This document shows, one piece after another, positions 10,324 to 21,126 of a stretch of 64,000 nt of DNA (positions are counted from its first letter, which is position 1; each line of letters starts with the position of its first letter). This stretch comes from Agrobacterium pusense (GTDB lineage: Bacteria; Pseudomonadota; Alphaproteobacteria; Rhizobiales; Rhizobiaceae). The notes under the pieces were generated by a model. It was not told the DNA's origin and searched no databases. It worked only from the letters and a program-made list of their open reading frames with translations. The position numbers and the translations under genes were made by a program. Location: assembly GCF_900102105.1 (NCBI RefSeq), contig NZ_FNBB01000007.1, positions 179,340-243,339 on the forward strand. The letters are read 5' to 3'.

Positions 10324-12320
10324 CAGAGGGCACTCCCGAGCATCATCCAGGTGACAAGCGCCGCGATGCCGATCAGCATCGCAAAGGCATAATGATAGAG
10401 GTAACCGGATTGCAGGCGGACCATGCGGTTGGTCACGTCAACCACACGCGCTGCAATGCCGTTGGGTCCATAGTGGTCGATGACGGCGACGTCGCCCTTC
10501 TTCCACAGGAAGCGGCCGAGCGCCTTCGCGGAACGAACGAAGAGGAAGTCATAGAGTTCGTCGAAATACCACTTGTTGAGAAGGAACTGGTAGAGGCCAC
10601 GATGGGTCTCGGCCAGACGCTTCGGCGTCTCAGGCGACTTGATGTACATGTACCAGGCGGTCACGAAACCAAGCGCCATGGCGAAGAACGGGCTCCACTT
10701 CACCCACAGCGGAACATGGTGGAACTCTTCGAGGATCTCGTTTTCCGGGAGCGTGAAGAGAGCGCCCTTCCAGAATTCGGCATATTCGTGGCCGAAGAAG
10801 TAACCTTCGAAGGCAACGCCGGCGAAGATCGCGCCAACGGTGAGGATGAAGAGCGGGATCAGCATGACCATCGGCGATTCATGCACATGGTGCATGACGT
10901 CGGCAGAAGCGCGCGGCTTGCCGAAGAAGGTCATGAAGGCCAGACGCCAGGAATAGAAGCTGGTGAACAGCGCGGCGATGACCAGCAGCGTGAAGGCGAA
11001 ACCGGACAGAACCGAATGCGAGGCATAAGCGGATTCGATGATGACGTCCTTCGAGAAGAAGCCGGCAAAACCGATCATCGTTCCCGGGATACCAACGCCG
11101 GTCAGCGCCAGCGTGCCGACAGTCATGGTCCAGAAGGTGATGGGGATGTGCTTGCGCAGACCGCCCATGTAACGCATGTCCTGCTCGCCATCGACGGCGT
11201 GGATCACAGAGCCGGCGCACAAGAACAGCAGGGCCTTGAAGAAGGCGTGCGTGAAGAGGTGGAACACGGCAGCGCCGTAAGCACCGACGCCAAGCGCCAC
11301 GAACATGTAACCGAGCTGCGAGCAGGTCGAATAGGCGATAACGCGCTTGATGTCGTTCTGCACCAGACCGACGGTCGCCGCGAAGAAGGCGGTGATCGCG
11401 CCGATCAGCGTCACGACGGTCAAGGCATCATGCGAGAGTTCAAACAGCGGCGACATGCGGGCGACGAGGAAGACACCGGCGGTGACCATGGTTGCGGCAT
11501 GAATAAGCGCCGAAACCGGGGTTGGGCCTTCCATCGCGTCCGGCAGCCAGGTGTGCAGCAGGAACTGCGCCGACTTACCCATGGCGCCCATGAAGAGCAG
11601 CAGGCAGACGCCCGTCATCGCATTGGCCTTGTCCAGCTGCATGCCGAACAGGTTGATGACGGTTTCGGTCGAGGCAGCGCCCTCAGCCGGCAGATAAGTG
11701 CCGGCGGCAGCAAAGATGGTTTCGAAGTTGATCGAGCCGAACAGCACGAAGACGCCGGAGATGCCGAGGATGAAGCCGAAGTCACCGACGCGGTTGACGA
11801 TGAAGGCCTTCATCGCGGCAGCCGATGCGGACGGCTTCTTGAACCAGAAGCCGATCAGCAGATAGGACGCCAGACCCACGCCTTCCCAGCCGAAGAACAT
11901 CTGCAGCAGGTTGTCGGAAGTCACCAGCATCAGCATGGCGAAGGTGAAAAGCGAGAGATAGGCGAAGAAGCGCGGGCGATGCGGATCGTGGTGCATGTAT
12001 CCGATCGAATAGAGGTGCACCAGCGTCGAGACGGTGTTGACCACGACGAACATGACGGCCGTCAGCGTGTCGATGCGGAACGCCCATTCGACGTCGATAC
12101 CGCCCGACTGGATCCAGCGCAGCACGGTGACCTTGATCACCTCGCCCGGCTCGCCATGGGCGAGTGCGACGTTGAAGAACACGATCCAGGACAGGATTGC
12201 AACCACGATCATCAGACCGGTGGTGACATATTCCGATGCCTTGGCGCCGATGGAGCGGCCGAAGAGGCCCGCAATCAGGAAGCCGATCAGTGGAAGAAAG
12301 ACGATAGCCTTGTAGATCAT
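10323..12320 (-). CDS. nuoL: NuoL, NADH-quinone oxidoreductase subunit L
   Basis: The largest antiporter-like subunit, 665 residues. Its length allows the 16-helix core plus the long C-terminal lateral helix that couples the membrane arm. [20 protein letters not shown] and [14 protein letters not shown] are family signatures. It is flanked by nuoK upstream (8-base gap) and nuoM downstream (1-base overlap). Confidence 0.97.
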   Translation of the reverse strand: MIYKAIVFLPLIGFLIAGLFGRSIGAKASEYVTTGLMIVVAILSWIVFFNVALAHGEPGEVIKVTVLRWIQSGGIDVEWAFRIDTLTAVMFVVVNTVSTLVHLYSIGYMHHDPHRPRFFAYLSLFTFAMLMLVTSDNLLQMFFGWEGVGLASYLLIGFWFKKPSASAAAMKAFIVNRVGDFGFILGISGVFVLFGSINFETIFAAAGTYLPAEGAASTETVINLFGMQLDKANAMTGVCLLLFMGAMGKSAQFLLHTWLPDAMEGPTPVSALIHAATMVTAGVFLVARMSPLFELSHDALTVVTLIGAITAFFAATVGLVQNDIKRVIAYSTCSQLGYMFVALGVGAYGAAVFHLFTHAFFKALLFLCAGSVIHAVDGEQDMRYMGGLRKHIPITFWTMTVGTLALTGVGIPGTMIGFAGFFSKDVIIESAYASHSVLSGFAFTLLVIAALFTSFYSWRLAFMTFFGKPRASADVMHHVHESPMVMLIPLFILTVGAIFAGVAFEGYFFGHEYAEFWKGALFTLPENEILEEFHHVPLWVKWSPFFAMALGFVTAWYMYIKSPETPKRLAETHRGLYQFLLNKWYFDELYDFLFVRSAKALGRFLWKKGDVAVIDHYGPNGIAARVVDVTNRMVRLQSGYLYHYAFAMLIGIAALVTWMMLGSAL

Positions 12321-12327
12321 AGCCTTA

Positions 12328-12636
12328 TCAGCCCTTCATCATATTGACGTCTTCCACGGCGATCGATCCGCGGTTGCGGTAGAAGACAACGAGTATTGCA
12401 AGACCGATCGCCGCTTCAGCGGCTGCAACGGTCAGAATGAACAGGGCGAAGACCTGGCCGACGATATCGTTCAGGAATGCCGAGAAGGCCACCATGTTGA
12501 TGTTGACCGCGAGCAAAATGAGTTCGATCGACATCAGGATGACGATGACGTTCTTCCGGTTGAGGAAGATGCCGAAGACGCCGATCGTGAAGAGGATCGC
12601 GCTGACCGTCAGGTAGTGGGAAAGACCGATTTCCAT
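12328..12636 (-). CDS. nuoK: NuoK, NADH-quinone oxidoreductase subunit K
   Basis: A 102-residue subunit with three membrane helices. Conserved glutamates within the membrane (for example in [18 protein letters not shown]) belong to the proton path. The start is ATG 12636 ([16 protein letters not shown]), which gives the family's normal length; a longer open frame into nuoJ is not family-like. It lies 28 bases after the nuoJ stop. Confidence 0.96.
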   Translation of the reverse strand: MEIGLSHYLTVSAILFTIGVFGIFLNRKNVIVILMSIELILLAVNINMVAFSAFLNDIVGQVFALFILTVAAAEAAIGLAILVVFYRNRGSIAVEDVNMMKG

Positions 12637-12664
12637 ATTCTGTTTCCTTGGATCCGTTCGCGCC

Positions 12665-13279
12665 TCAGATGCCCTGGCCCGGCTTGACCTTGATCGTGGT
12701 AACCGCGGTCTTGGGGTCACGGCCGACCTGCGTGGCAATGTCCTGCCGCTTGATGTCGGTGCGATGACGCAGCGTCAGCACGATGGCGCCGATCATGGCC
12801 ACCAGCAGCACGAGGCCGGCGAGCTGGAAGAAGTAGACGTAATTGGTATAAAGCACGTCACCGAGCGCGGCCGTATTGGTGCGTTCGGCAACCGGCGGGA
12901 TCGGCATGGTGATGGACTTGGCCGCCTGCGGGTTGAGCACGCTGCCGCCCACGACGACGATCAGCTCAGCCGCAAGAATGACGCCGATCAGTGCGCCGAC
13001 AGGCGCATATTGCAGCACGCCGGAGCGAAGCTCGGCGAAATCCACATCCAGCATCATGACGACGAACAGGAAGAGCACCGCCACGGCGCCGACATAAACC
13101 ACCAGCAGGATCATGCCGAGGAATTCGGCTCCCGTCAGCAGGAACAGCGCAGCTGAGTTGAAGAAGGTCAGGATCAGAAACAGCACCGAATGAACAGGGT
13201 TCTTCGATGCGATGACCATGAACGCAGACGCCACGGCGACGAAAGCGAATATATAAAAGAATACAGCGTGCAGACCCAT
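12665..13279 (-). CDS. nuoJ: NuoJ, NADH-quinone oxidoreductase subunit J
   Basis: Membrane-arm subunit of 204 residues with five hydrophobic helices. The conserved [16 protein letters not shown] segment (helix 3, which changes form during turnover) is near residues 60-75. The C-terminal 45 residues are polar and extend beyond the membrane domain, as in other alphaproteobacterial NuoJ. A 136-base gap containing two hairpins separates it from nuoI upstream. Confidence 0.96.
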   Translation of the reverse strand: MGLHAVFFYIFAFVAVASAFMVIASKNPVHSVLFLILTFFNSAALFLLTGAEFLGMILLVVYVGAVAVLFLFVVMMLDVDFAELRSGVLQYAPVGALIGVILAAELIVVVGGSVLNPQAAKSITMPIPPVAERTNTAALGDVLYTNYVYFFQLAGLVLLVAMIGAIVLTLRHRTDIKRQDIATQVGRDPKTAVTTIKVKPGQGI

Positions 13280-13382
13280 TTTGGTGCCTTCTTGTCCTCA
13301 TCGGGAGAAATGGCCGGAAGCCCCCTCGCCCGTTTCGTCCCCGCCGGCGAAAACCGCGCAGGCATTTTACTTTTCATCGCTC

Positions 13383-13430
13383 TCCGGGGTTGCTCCCCGG
13401 AAAGACGGTTGCACCTTAACGGTAAGGTGC
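13383..13430 (-). promoter_or_regulatory. Tandem hairpins between nuoI and nuoJ
   Basis: Two perfect short stems stand at the nuoI stop. The first is TCCGGGG/CCCCGGA (13383-13401, loop of 5). The second is GCACCTTA/TAAGGTGC (13411-13430, loop ACGG), which overlaps the nuoI stop codon. Neither is followed by a T tract, so they look like RNA-processing or stability elements more than terminators. Confidence 0.4.
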
Positions 13431-13907
13431 ATCCAGTGCGAGGTTGCGCGCGATTTCACGCTCCCAGCGGTCGCCATTGTCGAGAAGCTTCTGCTTGTCG
13501 AAATAAAGCTCTTCGCGGGTTTCCGTCGCGAATTCGAAGTTCGGGCCCTCGACGATGGCGTCCACCGGGCAGGCTTCCTGGCAGAAGCCGCAATAGATGC
13601 ACTTCACCATGTCAATATCGTAACGCACCGTGCGGCGGGTGCCGTCGTTGCGACGCGGGCCGGCTTCGATGGTGATCGCCTGAGCAGGACAGATCGCTTC
13701 ACATAGCTTGCAGGCGATGCAGCGTTCTTCACCGTTCGGGTAGCGGCGCAGCGCATGTTCACCACGGAAGCGCGGCGACACCGGACCCTTCTCGAAAGGA
13801 TAGTTGATCGTCGCCTTCTGCTTGAAGAAGTGACGCATGGTCAGGAAGATCGCGCCGACGAATTCCTTGAGGAACAGCGAGTTGACGGCTTGGGAGAGGC
13901 TTGCCAT
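13416..13907 (-). CDS. nuoI: NuoI, NADH-quinone oxidoreductase subunit I
   Basis: A 163-residue ferredoxin-like subunit that carries clusters N6a and N6b, passing electrons from NuoG to NuoB. Two complete 4Fe-4S motifs are visible: [16 protein letters not shown] and [16 protein letters not shown]. The N-terminal amphipathic segment ([16 protein letters not shown]) docks on the membrane arm. Length is normal for alphaproteobacteria. Confidence 0.97.
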   Translation of the reverse strand: MASLSQAVNSLFLKEFVGAIFLTMRHFFKQKATINYPFEKGPVSPRFRGEHALRRYPNGEERCIACKLCEAICPAQAITIEAGPRRNDGTRRTVRYDIDMVKCIYCGFCQEACPVDAIVEGPNFEFATETREELYFDKQKLLDNGDRWEREIARNLALDAPYR

Positions 13908-13943
13908 CTCAGTCTCCAGATCTTTGAGCGAGGAGTTCAGACA

Positions 13944-14990
13944 TCAACCGGCCCACCCCGTCAGCTTCAATACGAATGCAACAATAACGACCATGGCGAG
14001 CGACAGCGGCAGGAACACCTTCCAGCCAAGGCGCATGAGCTGGTCATAGCGGTAACGCGGAACGAAGGCCTTCACCAGAGCGAACATGAAGAAGACCATG
14101 CAGCCCTTGATGGCGAACCAGACGATGCCCGGCACCCAGTTCAGGAACCATACATCGACGATCGGCAGCCAGCCGCCAAGGAACAGGATGGTCGTCAGGC
14201 AGCAGATCAGAACGATCGCAGCATATTCACCGAGCATGAACATCATGTACGGCGTGGAGCCATATTCCACCATGTGACCGGCAACCAGTTCCGATTCCGC
14301 TTCCGGAAGGTCGAAGGGCGGACGGTTGGTTTCGGCGAGACCCGAAATGAAGAACACGATGAACATCGGGAACAGCGACAGCCAGTGCCAGTCAAGGAAC
14401 GATGCCGGCAGGCCGAGCATGGTGCCGAGGCCGGTACGCTGCGCCAGAACGATATCCGTGAGGTTCAGCGAACCAACGCAAAGCAGAACGGTGACGATGA
14501 CGAGACCGATCGAGACTTCGTAGGACACCATCTGTGCCGCCGAACGCAGCGCGCCGAGGAACGGATATTTCGAGTTCGAAGCCCAGCCGCCCATGATGAT
14601 GCCGTACACTTCAAGCGACGAGATCGCGAAGATGTAGAGAATGCCGACATTGATATTGGCGACGACCCAGCCTTCATTGAAGGGAATGACGGCATAGGTG
14701 GCGAGCGCCAGCGTCACGGCAACCAGCGGCGCCAGCAGGAAGACCGCCTTGTTGGCGCCGGCCGGAATGACGGGCTCCTTCAGGATGAACTTCAAGAGGT
14801 CAGCGAAGGACTGGAAAAGACCGAAGGGACCAACGACGTTCGGACCACGGCGCAGCTGTACGGCCGCCCAGACCTTGCGGTCAGCAAGCAGCAGGAAGGC
14901 GATGGCCACCAGAAGGCAAACGAGAAGCAGCAGGGACTGGCCGACCATGATCAGCGCGGGCCAGACGTAGCTCCAGAAAAACGATTCCAT
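13944..14990 (-). CDS. nuoH: NuoH, NADH-quinone oxidoreductase subunit H
   Basis: A 348-residue membrane subunit forming much of the quinone-binding chamber, with eight predicted helices. Signature segments are [18 protein letters not shown] near residue 43 and [19 protein letters not shown] near residue 215, where the acidic residues line the quinone-to-membrane proton path. It lies 12 bases after the nuoG stop and 36 bases before nuoI. Confidence 0.97.
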   Translation of the reverse strand: MESFFWSYVWPALIMVGQSLLLLVCLLVAIAFLLLADRKVWAAVQLRRGPNVVGPFGLFQSFADLLKFILKEPVIPAGANKAVFLLAPLVAVTLALATYAVIPFNEGWVVANINVGILYIFAISSLEVYGIIMGGWASNSKYPFLGALRSAAQMVSYEVSIGLVIVTVLLCVGSLNLTDIVLAQRTGLGTMLGLPASFLDWHWLSLFPMFIVFFISGLAETNRPPFDLPEAESELVAGHMVEYGSTPYMMFMLGEYAAIVLICCLTTILFLGGWLPIVDVWFLNWVPGIVWFAIKGCMVFFMFALVKAFVPRYRYDQLMRLGWKVFLPLSLAMVVIVAFVLKLTGWAG

Positions 14991-15002
14991 AATCCCCTAC
15001 CC

Positions 15003-17084
15003 TTACTCTGCCGCAGCCTGGAAATTGTTGCGGGCCAATGCGGAGCACTCGGCCATGACGGCAGAGGCGCGCGCAATCGGGTTCGTCAAATAAAAGTCTT
15101 TTACCGGCGAAGCAAACGCCGACTTCACGAGAGAGCCGGTTTTAGCAGCCAGAGCCTCGATATCCGAAGCCTTGCCGGCAACGATCTCGTCGGTTTCCGC
15201 CAGATGCGGATGCGCGACGTAGAGCTGGCCGCGCAGGGCGGACAGCGAATCGAACGGCAGCTTCTTGCCGAGGACGTCGGACAGCGCACGCAGGATCGCC
15301 CAGTCTTCGCGGGCCTCGCCCGGTGCGAAACCGGCACGGTTGCCAAGCTGGACGCGGCCTTCGGTGTTGACCCAGATACCGGACTTCTCGGTATAGGCCG
15401 CACCCGGAAGGATGACGTCGGCGTTCATTGCACCCTGATCGCCATGGCTGCCAATATAGACGGTGAACTTCGCACCCTTATTCGACAGGTCGAGTTCATC
15501 GGCGCCGAGCAGGAAGAGAACATCCATCGAGGCGACCATGTCGGCTGCAGCAACACCGCCCTCACCAGGCACGAAGCCGATATCGAGACCACCCACGCGG
15601 GCAGCGGCAGTGTGCAGGACCGAGAAGCCATTCCACTCTTCGGTGACAGCGCCGACCGAGGTGGCGAGCTTGGCAGCAGCGGCAAGAACAGCAGCGCCAT
15701 CAGCACGGGACAATGCGCCCTGACCGATGATGATCAGCGGATTCTTGGCGGACTTCAGCTTGTCAACGAAGCTGTGCGAACCATTGGCGAGATCGGACAG
15801 TGTTTCAGCGCCCGAGCCGAGATATTCGTAATTGTAACGCAGCTCACCGGCTTCACCGATCACACCGATCGGGAAACCGCCGCGACGCCAGCGCTTGCGG
15901 ATGCGGGCGTTGAGGACAGCTGCTTCGTAACGCGGGTTGGAGCCAACGATCAGCAGGGCGTCCGCCTGTTCGATACCTTCGATGGTGGAATTGAACAGGT
16001 AGCTGGCGCGGCCGAGCGACGGGTCAAGCGCTGCGCCATCCTGGCGGCAATCAACATTGGCCGAGCCGAGCGAAGCGAGAAGCGACTTCAGCGCGAACAT
16101 TTCTTCGACGGACGACAGATCGCCGGCAATCGCGCCGATCTTGTTGCCTGAGGTCGCAGCCACAGCCTGCTTGATCGCACCGAAGGCTTCGCCCCAGGTT
16201 GCGGGCTGCAGCCGGCCATCCTTGCGGACGTAAGGCCGGTCGAGGCGCTGAGTTTTCAGGCCATCCCAGATGAAGCGGCTCTTGTCGGAAATCCACTCTT
16301 CGTTGATGGCCTCGTTGACACGCGGCATGACACGCATGACTTCGCGGCCGCGGGTATCGACGCGGATCGCCGAACCGAGCGCATCCATCACGTCGATGGT
16401 TTCGGTCTTGTTCAGTTCCCACGGACGGGCCGTGAAGGCGAAAGGCTTGGAGGTGAGCGCGCCGACGGGGCAAAGGTCAACGACGTTGCCCTGCAGCTCC
16501 GAGGTCATCGCCTGCTCGAGATAGGTGGTGATTTCGGCATCTTCGCCACGGCCGATGAGGCCGAGTTCGGCAATGCCAGCCACTTCCGTGGTGAAACGGA
16601 CGCAGCGCGTGCAGTGGATGCAGCGGTTCATGACCGTCTTGACGAGCGGTCCGATGTATTTGTCTTCAACCGCGCGCTTGTTTTCCGCATAACGCGAACC
16701 GGCGATACCGAAGGCCATGGCCTGGTCCTGCAGGTCGCATTCGCCGCCCTGGTCGCAGATCGGGCAATCCAGCGGATGGTTGATGAGCAGGAACTCCATC
16801 ACGCCTTCGCGGGCCTTCTTGACCATCGGCGTGTTGGTGAAAACCTCAGGCAATTCGCCGTTCGGGCCGCCGCGAACGTCGCGCACGCCCATGGCGCAGG
16901 AAGCGGCCGGCTTCGGCGGTCCGCCCTTTACCTCGATGAGACACATGCGGCAGTTACCCGCGACCGACAAGCGCTCATGAAAACAAAAGCGCGGAACTTC
17001 GGCGCCAGCCTCCTCGCACGCCTGCAACAACGTGAAATGATCCGGAACCTCGATCTCTTTACCGTCAACCTTGAGCTTTGCCAT
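15003..17084 (-). CDS. nuoG: NuoG, NADH-quinone oxidoreductase subunit G
   Basis: The 693-residue large iron-sulfur subunit of the peripheral arm. The N-terminal ferredoxin fold has CFHERLSVAGNCRMC (2Fe-2S). HPLDCPICDQGGECDLQD follows, and then CIHCTRCVRF (4Fe-4S). The remainder is a molybdopterin-oxidoreductase-like domain that has lost its cofactor. The start is ATG 17084 (MAKLKVDGKEIEV); 14 further upstream codons are open but not family-like. A 149-base gap separates it from nuoF and shows no recognisable gene. Confidence 0.96.
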   Translation of the reverse strand: MAKLKVDGKEIEVPDHFTLLQACEEAGAEVPRFCFHERLSVAGNCRMCLIEVKGGPPKPAASCAMGVRDVRGGPNGELPEVFTNTPMVKKAREGVMEFLLINHPLDCPICDQGGECDLQDQAMAFGIAGSRYAENKRAVEDKYIGPLVKTVMNRCIHCTRCVRFTTEVAGIAELGLIGRGEDAEITTYLEQAMTSELQGNVVDLCPVGALTSKPFAFTARPWELNKTETIDVMDALGSAIRVDTRGREVMRVMPRVNEAINEEWISDKSRFIWDGLKTQRLDRPYVRKDGRLQPATWGEAFGAIKQAVAATSGNKIGAIAGDLSSVEEMFALKSLLASLGSANVDCRQDGAALDPSLGRASYLFNSTIEGIEQADALLIVGSNPRYEAAVLNARIRKRWRRGGFPIGVIGEAGELRYNYEYLGSGAETLSDLANGSHSFVDKLKSAKNPLIIIGQGALSRADGAAVLAAAAKLATSVGAVTEEWNGFSVLHTAAARVGGLDIGFVPGEGGVAAADMVASMDVLFLLGADELDLSNKGAKFTVYIGSHGDQGAMNADVILPGAAYTEKSGIWVNTEGRVQLGNRAGFAPGEAREDWAILRALSDVLGKKLPFDSLSALRGQLYVAHPHLAETDEIVAGKASDIEALAAKTGSLVKSAFASPVKDFYLTNPIARASAVMAECSALARNNFQAAAE

Positions 17085-17233
17085 GGTTCTACTTACGTCC
17101 TGTTGCCTGTTCGTCCCATGTCTCACACGGTCCGCAACAAATCCTTAATCACGCCCGGCACTCTTAATCATCTGCCAGGCGCTTCATGGTGTCGCGAGGC
17201 CGGAAATTCCGGCTCCGCTCGAAGCCTCAACGC

Positions 17234-18538
17234 TTATTCAGCGGCTTCCAGAACAGCGCCATCATCCATGGCCCTGTAGGTATATTGGTCGATACGCTTT
17301 TCGATTTCCGGACGGAAATTGCGGATCAGCGCCTGTACCGGCCATGCTGCGGCGTCGCCGAGCGCACAGATGGTGTGGCCTTCGATCTGCTTCGTCACTT
17401 CGAACAGCATGTCGATTTCGCGCTTCTGCGCATTGCCCTTGACCATGCGCTCCAGCACGCGCCACATCCAGCCCGTGCCTTCACGGCACGGCGTGCACTG
17501 GCCGCAGCTTTCGTGCTTGAAGAAGGCCGCGATGCGAGCGATCGCCTTGATGACGTCGGTGGACTTGTCCATGACGATCATGCCGCCGGTGCCGAAGGAG
17601 GATTTCACTTCGCGCATGCCGTCGAAATCCATGATGGCGTCCTTCATGTCCTCACCGCGAACGATGGGGCAGGAAGCGCCGCCGGGGATGACGCCGAGCA
17701 GATTGTCCCAGCCGCCACGAATGCCACCGCAATGGTGCTCGATCAGCTCGCGGAAGGACAGGCCCAGCGCGTCTTCGAATGTGCAGGGACGCTCAACATG
17801 GCCGGAGACCATGAACAGCTTGGTGCCGACGTTGTTGGGACGGCCGATGGACGAGAACCAGGCAGCGCCGCGGCGCAGAATGGTCGGGGCAACCGCGATC
17901 GATTCAACGTTGTTGACGGTCGTCGGGCAGCCGTAAAGACCCATATTGGCCGGGAACGGCGGCTTCAGACGCGGCTGGCCCTTTTTGCCTTCAAGGCTTT
18001 CGAGCAGTGCCGTCTCTTCGCCGCAGATATAGGCGCCCGCGCCGTGATGCACGTAGATGTCGAAATCCCAGCCATTCTTGTTGTTACCGCCGAGCAGACC
18101 GGCATCGTAACATTCGTCGATGGCCGCCTGAAGAGCCTCACGTTCGCGCATATATTCGCCGCGAACATAGATGTAAGCGGTGTGCGCGCCCATTGCGAAA
18201 CCGGCGATCACGCAGCCTTCGATCAGCGTGTGCGGATCGTTGCGCAGGATTTCGCGGTCCTTGCAGGTGCCTGGCTCGGATTCATCGGCGTTAACGACGA
18301 GATAATGAGGACGGCCGTCATTTTCCTTCGGCATGAAGGACCACTTGAGACCCGTCGGGAAGCCAGCGCCGCCGCGACCGCGAAGGCCCGACGCCTTCAT
18401 CTCGTTGATGATCCAGTCACGGCCCTTTTCGATGATCTGCTTGGTGCCGTCCCAGTGGCCGCGCGCCAGCACGCCTTTCAGGGATTTGTCCTTGAGGCCG
18501 TAGAGATTGGTAAAGATGCGATCCTGATCTTTTAACAT
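17234..18538 (-). CDS. nuoF: NuoF, NADH-quinone oxidoreductase subunit F
   Basis: The 434-residue NADH- and FMN-binding subunit, entry point for electrons. The glycine-rich NADH site [13 protein letters not shown] lies near residue 54. A second nucleotide/FMN region, [19 protein letters not shown], is near residue 165. The N3 cluster motif [12 protein letters not shown] is near residue 345. It is ten bases downstream of nuoE. Confidence 0.97.
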   Translation of the reverse strand: MLKDQDRIFTNLYGLKDKSLKGVLARGHWDGTKQIIEKGRDWIINEMKASGLRGRGGAGFPTGLKWSFMPKENDGRPHYLVVNADESEPGTCKDREILRNDPHTLIEGCVIAGFAMGAHTAYIYVRGEYMREREALQAAIDECYDAGLLGGNNKNGWDFDIYVHHGAGAYICGEETALLESLEGKKGQPRLKPPFPANMGLYGCPTTVNNVESIAVAPTILRRGAAWFSSIGRPNNVGTKLFMVSGHVERPCTFEDALGLSFRELIEHHCGGIRGGWDNLLGVIPGGASCPIVRGEDMKDAIMDFDGMREVKSSFGTGGMIVMDKSTDVIKAIARIAAFFKHESCGQCTPCREGTGWMWRVLERMVKGNAQKREIDMLFEVTKQIEGHTICALGDAAAWPVQALIRNFRPEIEKRIDQYTYRAMDDGAVLEAAE

Positions 18539-18548
18539 GCTTCACCTC

Positions 18549-19658
18549 TTACCGCGGCTTCTTGCCGAAGACCCTGATATACTCGGCTTCGCCACCCTTG
18601 GCGAGCGCCTCGGCCTGCTTGACCCAGTCATCACGGCCGATACGGCCCTTGAAATTCAGATATCCATCGACCCAGTCGCATTCGGCCTGCTTCCAGCCGG
18701 CGATCTGCGCATAGGTGAAGATGCCTAGCTCGTTCAGCGTACCCTCAATCTTGGGGCCGACGCCGGAAATGAGCTTCAGATCATCAGGGGCAGCTGGCTT
18801 TTCGATGCCTGCCGGACGATCCGCGGAATCCAGCGACGGCTTTGATGCTGCCGCTTCCTTCCCGACCGCTTCCTTTTCGCCAGCCTTTGCGTTTTCAGCA
18901 GCAGCCTTGGGCTCGTTGGCCGGCGTCTTCAGCTTCGGATCGGTTTCCGGCGCATCCGTCTTCGGCTTGGCGGCGTTGGACGGCGGAACCTGTGCGGCAT
19001 CCGCTGGCACTTCAGCCGGCTTGTCGAGATTGGAACGGTCAGGCTTGATCTCTTCCGTCAGGGTCGTCAGGCCGCCAACGGGCACGGACTGGTGACGGTC
19101 GATCTGGGGGCCGGTCTTGACGGTGTCGCCCTTGCCTGCCTCGAAAGCATCGATGATCTGTTCCAGACGCTCGGGCGTCAGGTCTTCATAGGCATCCTTG
19201 AAGATGATGACCATCGGCGCGTTGACGCAGGCGCCCTGACATTCCACCTCTTCCCAGGAAAGCGTGCCGCTCTCATTGGTGTGCAGCGGATCGTGATGGA
19301 TCTTCTTGCGGCAGACATCCATCAGCGCTTCGGAGCCGCGCAGCATGCAGGGCGTGGTGCCGCAGACCTGAACGTGGGCACGCGTGCCGACCGGCTTCAG
19401 CTGGAACTGCGTATAGAAGGTCGCAACTTCAAGAACACGGATATAGGCCATGTCCAGCATGTCTGCGACTTTTTCGATGGCGGCGCGGGTAACCCAGCCA
19501 TCCTGCTCCTGGGCACGCATAAGCAGCGGGATGACCGCTGATTGCTGGCGTCCCTCGGGATATTTCTTGATCGTCTTTTCCGCCCATGCGGTGTTTTCCG
19601 CGTTGAAGGCAAATGCCACGGGCTGGAACTGATCTTCGGCTAGTCGACGAACGGACAT
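18549..19658 (-). CDS. nuoE: NuoE, NADH-quinone oxidoreductase subunit E, C-terminally extended
   Basis: The first 190 or so residues are the thioredoxin-like NuoE with the 2Fe-2S ligands CGTTPC and CQGAC. The whole protein is 369 residues, about twice the E. coli form. Residues 190-290 are a low-complexity linker rich in Ala, Pro, Lys and Glu. The last 80 residues form a helix-hairpin-helix-like domain (LISGVGPKIEGTLNELGI then AQIAGWKQAE). Such an extension is known from rhizobial NuoE. Its role is not established as far as I know; it might contact another subunit or nucleic acid. Confidence 0.94.
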   Translation of the reverse strand: MSVRRLAEDQFQPVAFAFNAENTAWAEKTIKKYPEGRQQSAVIPLLMRAQEQDGWVTRAAIEKVADMLDMAYIRVLEVATFYTQFQLKPVGTRAHVQVCGTTPCMLRGSEALMDVCRKKIHHDPLHTNESGTLSWEEVECQGACVNAPMVIIFKDAYEDLTPERLEQIIDAFEAGKGDTVKTGPQIDRHQSVPVGGLTTLTEEIKPDRSNLDKPAEVPADAAQVPPSNAAKPKTDAPETDPKLKTPANEPKAAAENAKAGEKEAVGKEAAASKPSLDSADRPAGIEKPAAPDDLKLISGVGPKIEGTLNELGIFTYAQIAGWKQAECDWVDGYLNFKGRIGRDDWVKQAEALAKGGEAEYIRVFGKKPR

Positions 19659-19674
19659 ACTTCCTCACGCCTTT

Positions 19675-19935
19675 TCAGTTTAACGTCTCACACCGCGATC
19701 TCGCCACCGTGACGAATTCGCAGGCATAAGCCGCCTTGTCTTTTTGCATGAACACGATGAACTTGCTGCCATTGGGAACCGAGGCCTTTATCTCGTATCC
19801 CGACGACAGAAGCTGCTTGATGGTCGAGGAGCCGCCGCTCGCCAACGATACACCGCCCTCGTCCGTCGCCGTCTGGGCGAAAACGGGGGTGGACATCGCT
19901 GCGAGAAAAGCCGGAATGGCCAGCGGCAGACGCAT
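19675..19935 (-). CDS. Small exported protein encoded between nuoD and nuoE
   Basis: An 86-residue protein with a clear signal peptide ([21 protein letters not shown], cleavage after AQA-like VFAQ), then a short soluble domain containing IKQLLSSGYEIKA and two cysteines near the end. The ATG overlaps the nuoD stop by one base (TGATG), so it is translated with the complex I operon. It resembles small conserved rhizobial proteins of unknown function found at this spot. I recognise no domain; a periplasmic role is inferred only from the signal peptide. Confidence 0.75.
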   Translation of the reverse strand: MRLPLAIPAFLAAMSTPVFAQTATDEGGVSLASGGSSTIKQLLSSGYEIKASVPNGSKFIVFMQKDKAAYACEFVTVARSRCETLN

Positions 19936-21125
19936 CAGCGGTCGACCTCCCCGAACACGATGTCGAGAGAGCCGAGCACGGCTGTAACGTCGGCAAGCTG
20001 ATGGCCCTTGCACAGAAAATCCATCGCCTGCAGATGGGCATAGCCCGGAGCGCGGATCTTGCAGCGGTAAGGCTTGTTGGAACCATCGGCAACCACATAG
20101 ACGCCAAACTCGCCCTTTGGCGCTTCGACGGCGGCGTAAACTTCGCCAGCGGGAACGTGGTAACCTTCGGTGTAGAGCTTGAAGTGGTGGATCAGCGCTT
20201 CCATCGAACGCTTCATCTCACCGCGCTTGGGCGGAACCACCTTGCCATCCAGCGAGGAGACCGGGCCGATGCGGTGCTTGCCGGACAAAAGCTCGACGCA
20301 CTGCTTCATGATCTTCACGGATTCGCGCATTTCCTGCATGCGGATCAGGTAACGATCATAGCAGTCGCCGTTCTTGCCAACAGGGATGTCGAATTCCAGA
20401 TCGGAATAGCACTCATAAGGCTGCGAACGACGCAAATCCCAGGCAGCGCCGGAACCACGCACCATCACGCCCGTAAAGCCCCAGGCAAAGGCATCTTCCA
20501 GCGAGACGACGCCGATATCGACGTTACGCTGCTTATAGATGCGGTTATCCGTCAGGAGGCCCTCGATATTGTCGAGGACGGTGATGAAGGGATCGCACCA
20601 CTTGCCGATATCGTCGACCAGTTCCGGCGGCAGGTCCTGGTGGACGCCGCCAGGGCGGAAATAGGCCGAGTGCATGCGCGCGCCACAGGCGCGCTCATAA
20701 AACACCATCAGCTTTTCGCGCTCTTCGAAGCCCCAGACCGGCGGCGTCATCGCGCCCACGTCCATGGCCTGCGTGGTCACGTTCATGATGTGCGAGAGGA
20801 TGCGGCCGATTTCCGAATAGAGAACGCGGATCAGCTGGCCGCGCATCGGGATCTCGAGGCCGAGCAGCTTTTCGACGGCAAGCGCGAAAGCGTGCTCCTG
20901 GTTCATCGGCGCGACGTAGTCGAGACGATCGAAGTAAGGAACGGCCTGCAGATAGGTCTTCGTCTCGATCAGCTTTTCGGTTCCGCGATGCAGAAGACCG
21001 ATATGCGGATCAACGCGCTCGACGATTTCGCCGTCCAGTTCCAGAACCAGACGCAGCACGCCGTGCGCGGAGGGATGTTCCGGACCGAAGTTGATCGTGA
21101 AGTTGCGGACGTTATGCTCAGTCAT
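19935..21125 (-). CDS. nuoD: NuoD, NADH-quinone oxidoreductase subunit D
   Basis: The 396-residue 49-kDa-type subunit, related to the large subunit of NiFe hydrogenases, forming the quinone site with Nuo[15 protein letters not shown] near residue 13 contains the conserved His loop. [17 protein letters not shown] near residue 143 is another landmark. It stands separate from nuoC (no CD fusion). The GFA-family gene lies immediately upstream with a one-base gap. Confidence 0.97.
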   Translation of the reverse strand: MTEHNVRNFTINFGPEHPSAHGVLRLVLELDGEIVERVDPHIGLLHRGTEKLIETKTYLQAVPYFDRLDYVAPMNQEHAFALAVEKLLGLEIPMRGQLIRVLYSEIGRILSHIMNVTTQAMDVGAMTPPVWGFEEREKLMVFYERACGARMHSAYFRPGGVHQDLPPELVDDIGKWCDPFITVLDNIEGLLTDNRIYKQRNVDIGVVSLEDAFAWGFTGVMVRGSGAAWDLRRSQPYECYSDLEFDIPVGKNGDCYDRYLIRMQEMRESVKIMKQCVELLSGKHRIGPVSSLDGKVVPPKRGEMKRSMEALIHHFKLYTEGYHVPAGEVYAAVEAPKGEFGVYVVADGSNKPYRCKIRAPGYAHLQAMDFLCKGHQLADVTAVLGSLDIVFGEVDR

Positions 21126-21126
21126 T

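Noticed and set aside
8761..16151. Very long plus-strand frames (513, 682 and 798 codons) opposite nuoM, nuoL and nuoI-nuoG
   Set aside because: All are antisense to intact complex I genes, have biased E/H/R/D-rich composition, and lack recognisable domains.
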